This document shows positions 31,493 through 40,968 of a stretch of 64,000 nucleotides of DNA, one piece after another. The notes under the pieces are model-generated. The model was given only the letters and a program-made list of their open reading frames with translations. It did not search any database and was not told where the DNA came from. How positions within the stretch are numbered: position 1 is the first letter of the stretch; each line of letters opens with the position of its first letter. The position numbers and the translations under genes were made by a program. Source of the stretch: Deltaproteobacteria bacterium (GTDB lineage: Bacteria > Desulfobacterota > Desulfarculia > Adiutricales > Adiutricaceae); contig JAITKA010000064.1 of assembly GCA_031278635.1 (NCBI GenBank), positions 1 through 64,000 on the forward strand, written 5' to 3'.

Positions 31493-32062
31493 TTAATCGT
31501 GCAGGAACTCGAAGTAGGCCGGCGGATGGGCGCAGGCCGGGCAGGCGGTGGGCGGTTCCGTGCCCTCGTGGATGTAGCCACAGTTGCGGCAACGCCAGGT
31601 GACCTTCTTGGGCCTCTTGAAATGGGTCCCGTCCTTGATCTCCCCGAGGAGCTCGAGGTAGCGCCGCTCGTGGTATTTCTCGGCCACGGCGATGGATTCC
31701 ATGACGTCCCCGATGAGCTTGAAACCCTCCTCGCGGGCGATTTTGGCGTACTCGGGGTACATCGAGGTCCACTCGAAGTGCTCGCCGGCGGCCGCGGCGA
31801 TCAGCTGGCTGGAGGTGTCCTCCTTGAGGCCGGCCGGGAAGGCGGCGGTGATGGTGGCCTCCCCGCCCTCCAGGAAGCGGAAAAGCCTTTTGGCGTGCTC
31901 TTTTTCCTGATCGGCCGTCTCGGTGAAGATGGAGGCGATCTTCACGTAGCCCTCCTTGGTGGCCACGGAGGCGGCGAAAGTGTACCGGTTCCTTGCTTGG
32001 GACTCGCCGCAGAAGGCGGTCAAAATATTAACCTCGGTCTTGGAGCCTTTCATTGAAGTCAT
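31493..32062 (-). CDS. rubrerythrin
   Basis: FCGESQARNRYT, EKEHAKRLFRFLEGGE diiron motifs; C-terminal CRNCGYIHEGTEPPTACPACAHP rubredoxin domain. Confidence 0.93.
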   Translation of the reverse strand: MTSMKGSKTEVNILTAFCGESQARNRYTFAASVATKEGYVKIASIFTETADQEKEHAKRLFRFLEGGEATITAAFPAGLKEDTSSQLIAAAAGEHFEWTSMYPEYAKIAREEGFKLIGDVMESIAVAEKYHERRYLELLGEIKDGTHFKRPKKVTWRCRNCGYIHEGTEPPTACPACAHPPAYFEFLHD

Positions 32063-32456
32063 ATGACACCCGTGATTCGCCCCGGGCATGCGCCGGGGCG
32101 GTAATTTGGTCCCGGGCCCAGGGCCTTGGCCCGCGCCGGGAACCGTATGGCTGCCGGCCGCCAACCGGGGCGCCCCATGGGGCGCGGATCGATCGGCCGG
32201 TAATTGGCTGAATACGCTAGCTTTGGATTCAGGGGGCCCCTGGCCCCCGAAGGTTTTGTCAAGCCGGTAATAAGCTTAACTTGTTGAAAGCATATTAATT
32301 TTGGCGGGAGAAGTCAAATTCATATGCGGGGCCGAAATATTTCTAATGAAAAACAAGGGTTTAAATCGACAAAAAAAGGTAGCTTTGGTTTCTAATGACA
32401 AGGAGCGTTGGTCGGAAGGACGGAAGGGCGGAAGCCGGGGGTTATCGCGGACGGGC

Positions 32457-32488
32457 AAAAAACCCCAAAGGCCGGTCAGCCTTTGGGG
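32457..32488 (-). terminator. intrinsic terminator of hisD
   Basis: ccccaaaggc-cggtca-gcctttgggg with T run on minus strand. Confidence 0.8.
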
Positions 32489-33777
32489 CCGAGCCTGACC
32501 TCGATGGTTTTGGCGTGGGCGGGGAGGCCCTCGGCCTCGGCCAGGGCGGTGACCGTCGGGGCCAGCCCGGCCAGGGCGGCGGGGGTGAGCTTCTGGAAGG
32601 TCATCTTTTTCTGGAAGCTATCGACGGAGAGGCCGGAGAAGGCCCTGGCCGAGCCGCCGGTGGGGAGGACGTGGTTGGGGCCCGTGGCGTAGTCGCCCGC
32701 GGGGATGGGCGAGTGGTGGCCCAGGAATATCGAGCCGGCGTTCCGGACCGAGCCGAGATGGGACATGGGGTCGTCGATGGCCAGCTCAAGGTGCTCGGGG
32801 GCGTACTCGTTGGCGAAATCGAAGGCCTCGGCGAGGCTCGGGGCGAACAATATGGCCGCGTTGGAGAGGGCCTCCCGGACGATGCCGGAGCGGGCGAGGG
32901 TCGGGATGGCATCGCCCACCAGGGCCGCGACCGACTCGGCCAGGGCCCTGTCCGTCGCGACCAGGACGGCCGAGGCCTGGGGGTCGTGCTCCAGCTGGGA
33001 CATGAAGTCCCAGGCCAGGAATTCCGGGTTGGCCGTGCCGTCGGCTATTATGAAGCCCTCGCTGGGCCCGGCCGGCTGGTCGATATCGACCTCGCCGAAA
33101 ACGGCCATCTTGGCGGCCGTGACCCAGGCGCTCCCAGGGCCGACGATTTTATCCACCCTCGGCAGCCCGGCGAGGCCGTAGGCGAGGCAGCCCACGGCCC
33201 AGGCCCCGCCCAGCTTGTAAATCTCCGTGGCCCCGGCCAGGTCCAGGGCGGCCAAAATGACCTCCCTCGCCAAAAGCCCCGGGCCGGGGGGCGTGGTGGC
33301 CACGATCGTCCCCACCCCGGCCACCTTGGCCGGGACGACGTTCATGAGGGCGCTTGAGGGGTAGGCCGCCCGGCCCCCAGGTATGTAGACGCCGACCCTG
33401 GCGAGGGGCCTCGTGACCCGGCCGGCCAAAAGGCCCTCGGCGATTTCCGTTATCCGCATGGGCGGCCCCAGCTGCGTGAGGTGGAAGCGCTCGATGTTTT
33501 CCCTGGCCTTGGCCAGGGCGGCCAGGAGGGCCGGGTCCAGGGACGCCTTGGCCCGGCTTATCTCCCCCTCGGTGACCCTGAAGTCCCTGACGGTCGGGTT
33601 TTCCCTGAGGCCGGAGTACTCCCGGGCCAGCTCCCTCTCCGGGTCGGCCCGGAGGGCCTCGAGGATCCGGCGCGTTTTGTCCATGAGGTTTTTCAGGTCC
33701 TCGGAGGAGCGGGCCAGGATGGCTTTCCGGCGCCCGGGCTTAAGCCCGGACAGGGTCTCGACTGGTATCATGTCCAT
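32476..33777 (-). CDS. hisD: histidinol dehydrogenase
   Basis: VGVYIPGGRAAYPSSALMNVVPAKVAGV, GPGSAWVTAAK, DQPAGPSEGFIIAD. Confidence 0.95.
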   Translation of the reverse strand: MDMIPVETLSGLKPGRRKAILARSSEDLKNLMDKTRRILEALRADPERELAREYSGLRENPTVRDFRVTEGEISRAKASLDPALLAALAKARENIERFHLTQLGPPMRITEIAEGLLAGRVTRPLARVGVYIPGGRAAYPSSALMNVVPAKVAGVGTIVATTPPGPGLLAREVILAALDLAGATEIYKLGGAWAVGCLAYGLAGLPRVDKIVGPGSAWVTAAKMAVFGEVDIDQPAGPSEGFIIADGTANPEFLAWDFMSQLEHDPQASAVLVATDRALAESVAALVGDAIPTLARSGIVREALSNAAILFAPSLAEAFDFANEYAPEHLELAIDDPMSHLGSVRNAGSIFLGHHSPIPAGDYATGPNHVLPTGGSARAFSGLSVDSFQKKMTFQKLTPAALAGLAPTVTALAEAEGLPAHAKTIEVRLGPKG

Positions 33778-33801
33778 GGTTCTTTCGGGCTGGCGGCGGC
33801 C

Positions 33802-34293
33802 TCAGCCGTCGGTTTGGTTTTTCCCGCGCCTCTCGCGAAAAAAGGCCTGGATGAGGGCGGCGCAATCCTCGGCCATGAGGCCGCCCGCCACCACCGGGCG
33901 GTGGTTGAGCCAGGGCATCCCGTGGAGGCAAAGCCTGGAGCCGGCCGCGCCCCATTTGGGCTCCGGGGCCCCGTAGAAGATCCGGTCGAGGCGGGCGTGG
34001 ATGGCCGCCATGAGGCACATGGGGCAGGGCTCGATGGTGCTGACCAGGATGAGGCCGCCCAGGCGGTAGTTCCCCTTAATCCCCGCCGCCTTGCGCATGG
34101 CCAGGATCTCGGCGTGGGCCGTGGGATCGGAGAGGGCGATGACCTGGTTGCGGCCCGAGGCCAAAAACGTGCCGTCGGCCTCGGCCACGACAGCCCCGGC
34201 CGGGACCTCGCCCTGGCCCGCGGCCAGCCTCGCCTCGTCCAGGGCCATGGCCATGAGCCTCGCCGTGGCCTCGGAGTCGATTTCCAGGGGCAT
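33802..34293 (-). CDS. tadA: tRNA-adenosine deaminase / nucleoside deaminase
   Basis: AHAEILAMRKAA and EPCPMCLMAAIHARLDRIFYGA zinc motifs. Confidence 0.9.
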   Translation of the reverse strand: MPLEIDSEATARLMAMALDEARLAAGQGEVPAGAVVAEADGTFLASGRNQVIALSDPTAHAEILAMRKAAGIKGNYRLGGLILVSTIEPCPMCLMAAIHARLDRIFYGAPEPKWGAAGSRLCLHGMPWLNHRPVVAGGLMAEDCAALIQAFFRERRGKNQTDG

Positions 34294-34315
34294 CCGTCTT
34301 ACCTAACGGGGGCCT

Positions 34316-34858
34316 CTACTTCCAGGCGCAATTTTCGCGAACGAACTTGAAAGATTCCGGCAGGTCGCTCACGTTGAAATAAGATTCTATGGCCTCGGAA
34401 GAGTCGGCCTTTTCGACCTTTACCAGCAATAGCCGGGCCTTCAGCAGATCCTTTATGAACGATTCGGGATTCGGGACCATCAGGGACTGGGAGTTGGCCG
34501 TTAAATTCCACTTGCCGTTTTTCATCTTGCCTTCGTCATACTGGTACTGGACGTTAAATTTCTTGCCTTTTTCGCTACTTAATGGGGTATCGAAGGCAAA
34601 GAAGGTGAAATTTTTCCCCCCTTGGCAACCGACGTGCACGGTGGCGCTGTCCAGGGTCACTTTGGTCATGTGGCTGGAAAAGGAGCTCTTGGCCACGAAG
34701 GCCGTGGCCGGGACCCCGGGGTTACCGTCGTCAAAAAGGGCGAACCAGTCGCCGATATTTTTTTCGGTATATTCCGCCTTAATTTGACCCGCCTGGGCCA
34801 GTAAAAAGAAGGCGATGAAAAACGAACAGAAAAGTTTCACTATCATAATTTGACTCAT
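34316..34858 (-). CDS. hypothetical exported protein
   Basis: Signal peptide MSQIMIVKLFCSFFIAFFLLAQAGQIKA; no recognised domain. Confidence 0.6.
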   Translation of the reverse strand: MSQIMIVKLFCSFFIAFFLLAQAGQIKAEYTEKNIGDWFALFDDGNPGVPATAFVAKSSFSSHMTKVTLDSATVHVGCQGGKNFTFFAFDTPLSSEKGKKFNVQYQYDEGKMKNGKWNLTANSQSLMVPNPESFIKDLLKARLLLVKVEKADSSEAIESYFNVSDLPESFKFVRENCAWK

Positions 34859-35242
34859 GACTTTAAGTGTCAAGAAAAACAGGTCAAATGAGAACAATAT
34901 TTGCTAAAAGTTTAACCATGGCCATACTTTAGCACATAGGCTATTTTATGTCAAGGCCCGGACGATCCCCCCTCCCCCGCCAAAGGGCGGCGGGGGAGGG
35001 CGTTTTCGCTTATGGGCATTATATGGTAAAATAAAGGCGGTAATAAGGCGGCAACAATATTCATTTTTCGTCGCTTTTGGTTATTTTTAAAATAATCAGA
35101 TAGATACGGGTGAGGGTTTGGCCCGGGAGGGCGGGCGAAACGCCCTTGGTTCGGCAATCGGGTGATTGGGGGAGAGAAGGGGCGGCCGCTAATTTGGGGG
35201 GTGGGCAAAAGAGAGAACTTTTTGTTCTTTTATAAGCTCAAA

Positions 35243-35282
35243 CGCATTCATCCGCCAGGCTAAAGTCTGGCGGATGAATGCG
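35243..35282. repeat. perfect 16-bp inverted repeat, 8-nt loop
   Basis: CGCATTCATCCGCCAG-gctaaagt-CTGGCGGATGAATGCG. Confidence 0.9.
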
Positions 35283-35329
35283 ATTGGGCTCATAAAATCC
35301 GATGAAAATATTCGTAGAGGGTTGCTTTA

Positions 35330-35706
35330 ATGAATTATCTTTGCATTGCTATTGGGGGTGATTTTGGGGCATTATTACGATATTTATCAAGTCAATTTAT
35401 CAATATAACTCTAAATAATAGATTTTTATTTGGAACGCTTTTTGTTAATTGTATTGAGCATTATTGATATATTTTTTGATAAGCTTTATTTATATATTCG
35501 ACTTCAATATTAAATGGAGATTGTTTTTAGTGACGTGATTTCTTGGAGGTTATACAACGTTTTCTGCATATTCATTGGAAATGGTACAATATTTTATTAG
35601 CGGAAACATTAAATATGCCATTGTAAACATACTGTTGAACAATATTTTATGCATATTGTTAGTATTAATTGGCATATGGGTGAACAGGATAATTTTCGGA
35701 AAATAA
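35330..35706 (+). pseudogene. crcB: degraded CrcB-family fluoride channel gene
   Basis: MNYLCIAIGGDFGALLRYLSSQF...FLFGTLFVNCIEHY* then in another frame GGYTTFSAYSLEMVQYFISGNIKYAIVNILLNN...GIW; frameshift and stops; strongly AT-rich. Confidence 0.8.
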
Positions 35707-36364
35707 TGGGACGCGGGGGCCATTCGGGGGCTTGGCCTGGGGGGAAGCCATGGGCCGCGCCGGGCCCCGGAAACCGGGCCTCGGAAACCATGCTCCCGGA
35801 TGTCCAAGGGGCGGTTGGCCACGCGCCGGGCCGGCGGGGGAAAATGCCGGGAGAAGGCATTTTGCAAAATTAGTGCCAATGCTTCAAGATCAGAGGGCTT
35901 TTTAGATAAATATGTGACGCTTTTGCCATGCCATCAAATAGAAGGTGGTTTACAAATTTCACGGCAAAGTGTAAAATAACCCTGAGCTTACTACAAGCGG
36001 GTGGGTTAAGCCCCACGGTAGAAGGCTGGTTGAAAAAGTCCGCCGTCCCATGAGTATCGCTGACAAAAAAACGCGCTAGCCGCGGCATTCCGTCCGATCA
36101 AAATTGGTTAACTAACTAGTGTTTGTTAACATTGTTTACAAAGATCGGTTTTTTGCCGTTGTGGTTGTTTTTGTGGTTGAATCGATGGCATAGCTTTATT
36201 TGACGATTATGAATTAATTAGGGCTTTTTTCATCAGATTGTTTAACATCTTGCGCTAAAGCGATTTATGTGCATATATATAGGGTTCCGACAACACACCT
36301 GGTTTGAGACCGCTCAAACCGCATTCCGCCTCGACGCTGGTCGAAGGTTACCTGGGTTATTTTT

Positions 36365-36886
36365 ATGTCAGACAGGAAATACGAATTCTCGTGGGAACTA
36401 ATCGGTGATTTGGACAACGCCAGGCCAAATCTGGGGCCAACCCTGCGCATAGAGGCCTATCGGCTTCTTCAGTTTTGCACCCGGGATATTTTGGAGCAAA
36501 GGTACGGGACTGAAGCCGCCGATGAGATCTTCTATCAGTCCGGGGCCTTAGCCGGTCGTAATTTCTACGAGAACGTCCTTGACCACAAGCCCACGGATAT
36601 CCAGGACCTGGTCAAGCAACTTCAGACCCTGCTCAAGGACATCGGCATAGGCATCTTCAAGGTCGAAAAGCTCAGCGAGAACCTGGAGTGCATCATGACC
36701 GTTTCCGAGGATCTGGACTGCTCGGGCCTCCCCGAGCTCGGTTACGGGGTCTGCGTCTACGACGAGGGCTTCATCTCCGGCATCCTGGAGTCCTTTACCG
36801 GCCGTCCTTTCGACGTGAAGGAGATCGACTGCTGGTGCACCAACGAGCGCACCTGCCGTTTCGAGGCCAAGCCCAAGGCCCAGTGA
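36365..36886 (+). CDS. V4R (4-vinyl reductase-like) domain protein
   Basis: YGTEAADEIFYQSGALAGRNFY..., CVYDEGFISGILESFTGRPFDVKEIDCWCTNERTCRFEA. Confidence 0.82.
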   Translation: MSDRKYEFSWELIGDLDNARPNLGPTLRIEAYRLLQFCTRDILEQRYGTEAADEIFYQSGALAGRNFYENVLDHKPTDIQDLVKQLQTLLKDIGIGIFKVEKLSENLECIMTVSEDLDCSGLPELGYGVCVYDEGFISGILESFTGRPFDVKEIDCWCTNERTCRFEAKPKAQ

Positions 36887-37062
36887 TCCTGTCCGTGGCC
36901 AGCGAACTTGTCGCCGGCCCTTACGCCCATGGGGGGCTGGTGCCGGTGGCCCCGGGCCGGGGGCGGCAAATTCGCGCCGGCGTCCAAGGTTTTATTTACG
37001 AAAAGGGAGGCTGGACGCAAACGACGTAAGTTTGGTCAGCCTCCCTATTAACGTGGCCAGTA

Positions 37063-38157
37063 GTGACTGAAACGTACCAAGAAAAGAAAAGGCTAAGCCA
37101 CTTCACCAAGGCCCAGGCCGAATCGATGTTCAAGTTTCTTGAGAAGGTCATTACCGAGAGCAAGACACCTGTTCTACCCCCAGAATATGCCCAATGGGAT
37201 ACTTTTAATTCCCTTTTTCAGCACACCAGTGAGATAAAGTCGGCCCTGGCCAACTTCGCCAAGGGCGATTTGGACCTGCGGGTGGTCAAGAAAGGGGCCA
37301 CGACCGGTAACCTCAAGGCCATCCTGGCCAATCTCTCCCATCTAGCCTGGCAGTTCAAGGTGGCCGCCCAGGGCGACTTTAGCCACACCGTCGATTTCAT
37401 GGGCGAGTTCTCCGACGCCTTTAACCTCATGACCTCGAACCTCGCCCGCCACGAAAAAGAGATAAGCGAAAAGCAGCAGCAGCTCGCGGTCATGGCCGAG
37501 GAGCTAAAGAAAGAGATCCGCCACCGGGACATGGTCGAGGCGGCCTTAAAGGAGAGCGAGAACAATTACCGCAACCTGGCCCTCCACGATCCCCTGACCA
37601 AGATCTACAACCGCAGCTATTTCAGCGAGGCCGGCACCAGGGAGGTCGAGATAACCAGGCGCAGGGGCGACGAGTTGTGCCTCCTGATGATGGACCTCGA
37701 CAAGTTCAAGCGCTTTAACGATACGTACGGCCACCTTAACGGTGACTCCGCCCTTATCCACATAACCAAGATAGTCCAGGAGATACAGCGCAAGACCGAC
37801 ATCTTCGCCCGCTTCGGCGGGGAGGAGTTCGTGCTTTTGCTGCCCCAGACCCCCTTCTCGGGTGGCAAGATCATAGCCGAAAAGCTTAGGTCCGAGATAG
37901 CCTCGCGGCGCGACCCGGCCCCGAACTGCTCGGAACCCATAACCATAAGCATAGGCCTGGCCTCCCTGACCCAGGTGGATACCCTGAGGGAACCCTCCTC
38001 GGAGGCGGTCCTCCGCGACCTAATCTCGCGGGCCGACTCGGCCTTGTACGACGCCAAGAAACTGGGGGGTAATTGCGTGTGCTATTACGCCCCGAAGGAC
38101 GAACCGAACGTGTCCCACGTCCAGGCCGGCCTGGGCGTCAATAAGCTGTCGGCCTAG
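37063..38157 (+). CDS. diguanylate cyclase (GGDEF domain)
   Basis: HDPLTKIYNRSYF, FARFGGEEFVLLLPQT (GGEEF), GTG start. Confidence 0.9.
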   Translation: MTETYQEKKRLSHFTKAQAESMFKFLEKVITESKTPVLPPEYAQWDTFNSLFQHTSEIKSALANFAKGDLDLRVVKKGATTGNLKAILANLSHLAWQFKVAAQGDFSHTVDFMGEFSDAFNLMTSNLARHEKEISEKQQQLAVMAEELKKEIRHRDMVEAALKESENNYRNLALHDPLTKIYNRSYFSEAGTREVEITRRRGDELCLLMMDLDKFKRFNDTYGHLNGDSALIHITKIVQEIQRKTDIFARFGGEEFVLLLPQTPFSGGKIIAEKLRSEIASRRDPAPNCSEPITISIGLASLTQVDTLREPSSEAVLRDLISRADSALYDAKKLGGNCVCYYAPKDEPNVSHVQAGLGVNKLSA

Positions 38158-38381
38158 GGCCCGGCGGAAAACCGCCGGGAGGGCCACCGGGGAAAGAACG
38201 AAAGGACCGATGGAAGGCGATTTGGGAGGTTGCTTATCAATTTAAGTCAAAACGTTAAATAGGCAAAGAAGTAAAAATAACGAAATTCATGATATTTATG
38301 TGTGGCTTTTAGCCCTTCGAGGGGCCTTTTGGATAGTCGGGAATTTTCCTTTGGCCTCAAAATTAGTGACGTCGTGGCCTA

Positions 38382-40142
38382 GTGAATAGATTTACCCTGA
38401 GTTTAAAAATAATATTGAGTTTTGCCGCCGTGGTCGCGGCGGCCCTCGTTTTGCTGATCGTGGTCGTCGTGACCGCCGAAAGGGAACTGGCGACGGAAAG
38501 GGGCTTGTGGCCGGGCATGTGGGAGCTGGGCCACGTGGCCGGGTCCCTTGGCCCCGGGAGCGATCGAAGCGCCGCCGGGAACCGGGTCCGGGAGTCCCTG
38601 GCCCAGTCCCCCGGCAAGGGCGCCACGGGCCCCCTCGCCGAGGCCGGGGCGCGGGTTAACTCCCTGGCCCAGCTTCGCGAGGGCCTCGATCGGGCCACGG
38701 CGGAGTTTGGCCAAAAGAAAGGCGCGCTTAACCTCGCCGCCCTGGAATTGGCCCTGGCCCGGCCCGGGGACGGGGTCCCGGCTGAACTTTCCGACCTTCT
38801 GGCCTCCGTCCTGGGGCTAGGCGACAAAAATCCCCCCCAAGCCCAAGACGTCCAAGCGGTCAAAGGGAAGCTCGAGGCCTACGGGGCCAAGTCGGCCCAG
38901 GGGGCCGGATCCGCCCTGACCGGGGCCCTGGGCGGGCTTTCGCGGAGCCTGGACGACTTCGCGGCGGCCCTTGCGGCCCTGTCCAAGGCCGGGGCGGATC
39001 TGTCCGCCCAGTCGGCCGCCCTGGCCAAGGCCCCTGGGGTGGGGGCGAGGCCGGCCTACGGCCTCTGGCCCAAGGTCACGGTCGGCATCCTGGCGCTACT
39101 GGTCCTCTCGGGCGGCCTGGTCCTCCTGTTGATAGCCAAGGCCATAAGGCCCCTCTCCCGCATCCAGGGCTGGCTCGACAAAAGCTCCAGGGACGTAACC
39201 AAAACCTCCGTCTCGCTTTCGCGCTCCAGCCAATCCCTGGCCAAGGGGGCCGCCGAGAACACCAAGGCCGTTTTGGACGCCATCTCCAGCCTCGAGGTCC
39301 TCCTGAGCACGGCCAAGCGGAACGCCGGGCACGCGGGCCAGGCCAAGGCGCTGATCGACCGGGCCAAGTCCTTCGTCGACGAGGCCCACGAGACCATGCT
39401 CCATATCTCCGCGACCATGGAGGAGATAAAGAATTCCGGTGAGGCCAGTAGCCAGATCGTCAAGACCGTCGACCAGATAGCTTTCCAGACCAACATCCTG
39501 GCCCTGAACGCCGCGGTCGAGGCGGCCAGGGCCGGGGAGGCCGGGCTCAGCTTCGCCGTGGTCGCCGACGAGGTCAGGAACCTGGCCAACAGCTCCTCGG
39601 CCGCCGCCAAAAACACCACCTCGATTTTGGATTCCAGCCTAAGGCGCATCACCGAGGGGGCCGATCTGGTCAAGATGGCCGAGAAGAGCTTCGAGGCCCT
39701 GGTGACCGTATCCGACGAGGTGGCCAACCTCATGACCGGCATCACCGAGGACAGCCAGGGCCAGGCCAGGGAGATCCAGGACGTCCATCAATCCATCGCC
39801 ATGATGGACAAGGTCACCCAGGAAAATTCCATGGAGGCCGCCGAGGCCGGTAACATCTCCAAAGAGCTTACAAGGCAGGCCGATCTCCTGAACCGGACCA
39901 TAGCCCACGTGGCCAGCGTGATCACCGGCGCCGAGGGCGCCGTGGCCACCGGGGCCGGGCTTTGGGACGAGGGCCCGGGCCAGGGGCCCGAGGGGGGCCG
40001 GCCGGGAAAACGCTCCCGCCAGACCGAGGGGGCCCGGATCGGGGCCCCCGAGGCCGAGCCGGTGCCCGTGAAAAAGTCCTTCGGCAAACCTTCCCAAAAA
40101 GCCATGGACAAGGCCCTCCCGATGGACGACGATTTTTTCTGA
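38382..40142 (+). CDS. methyl-accepting chemotaxis protein
   Basis: Two TM segments; [57 protein letters not shown] signalling hairpin. Confidence 0.93.
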   Translation: MNRFTLSLKIILSFAAVVAAALVLLIVVVVTAERELATERGLWPGMWELGHVAGSLGPGSDRSAAGNRVRESLAQSPGKGATGPLAEAGARVNSLAQLREGLDRATAEFGQKKGALNLAALELALARPGDGVPAELSDLLASVLGLGDKNPPQAQDVQAVKGKLEAYGAKSAQGAGSALTGALGGLSRSLDDFAAALAALSKAGADLSAQSAALAKAPGVGARPAYGLWPKVTVGILALLVLSGGLVLLLIAKAIRPLSRIQGWLDKSSRDVTKTSVSLSRSSQSLAKGAAENTKAVLDAISSLEVLLSTAKRNAGHAGQAKALIDRAKSFVDEAHETMLHISATMEEIKNSGEASSQIVKTVDQIAFQTNILALNAAVEAARAGEAGLSFAVVADEVRNLANSSSAAAKNTTSILDSSLRRITEGADLVKMAEKSFEALVTVSDEVANLMTGITEDSQGQAREIQDVHQSIAMMDKVTQENSMEAAEAGNISKELTRQADLLNRTIAHVASVITGAEGAVATGAGLWDEGPGQGPEGGRPGKRSRQTEGARIGAPEAEPVPVKKSFGKPSQKAMDKALPMDDDFF

Positions 40143-40968
40143 GGCCCCGACGTGACTTGTTTGTCGTGACTTGTTTGAAGGCCAGAAATCTCGGTAATTC
40201 GTATCATATTTAAGTAATTTTAGGCTGCATATGGAAGTTTAAATTGTTGTTAAATCTAGCAAGGCAGACGGTTTAAAATTTTTAAGCAGAAAAAAGTCGA
40301 TTATTGGCCTTCTAACTGGTGGCTTGTCTATAATTAAATATTGACTTACAACGAATATTAGTTACAATAAGACTAATATTTCGGCAAGATCTCCAAGCCG
40401 TTTTCCGACGCCTCAGGGCGGCCCCCATGGCCCCCCTTAGGCTTGGCGGTAAATTGACCCTAATTTAGGGTAACGAAGGGGGTTTTAACGGAAACGTAAA
40501 TACAAAAAAGCAAAGAGTTTTTATCGTAATTGGTTAATGGCATATTATTGGAACTCCAAAAAGCAGAAAATTAATGGTCTTTAATTAGCGAAATTGTCTT
40601 GGTTAGGCCCCGGTTGATGCGATAAAGGGCGAAAGGTCTGGCGTAAGGCCTTGATCGGCCGCGGGGGCCCGGGATCCAAGGCGTCGGTTTAGCGTGGGGG
40701 AATCACTGACTTTTCGCGGTTTGGCTTAAGTTTCCAAACCCGCTTGTATTTTGGCAACGGGACCTATAGAATAATTATTTAAAGGTTACGTTCACTTCTA
40801 AGCCGCGTTTTAATCTTGTTGGTTCGGTGTCATTAAAGTAAGTGGACGGTTCCTCCGTTTCGCCCCCGTTTTCTATTCCATCGATAGGGTCCATACGTGG
40901 TAAGCCCAAGAACCCCCCCAACGATTAGGGCCCGCGGCCCGTCAAGCGGGCGGTCAAATAATAAACCC

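Noticed and set aside
35200-35330. Fluoride riboswitch upstream of the crcB remnant
   Set aside because: No recognisable crcB-motif core by eye; only a long simple hairpin.
35870-36088. 72 aa minus-strand ORF considered as a transposase remnant
   Set aside because: No identifiable DDE/HTH motif or terminal inverted repeats.
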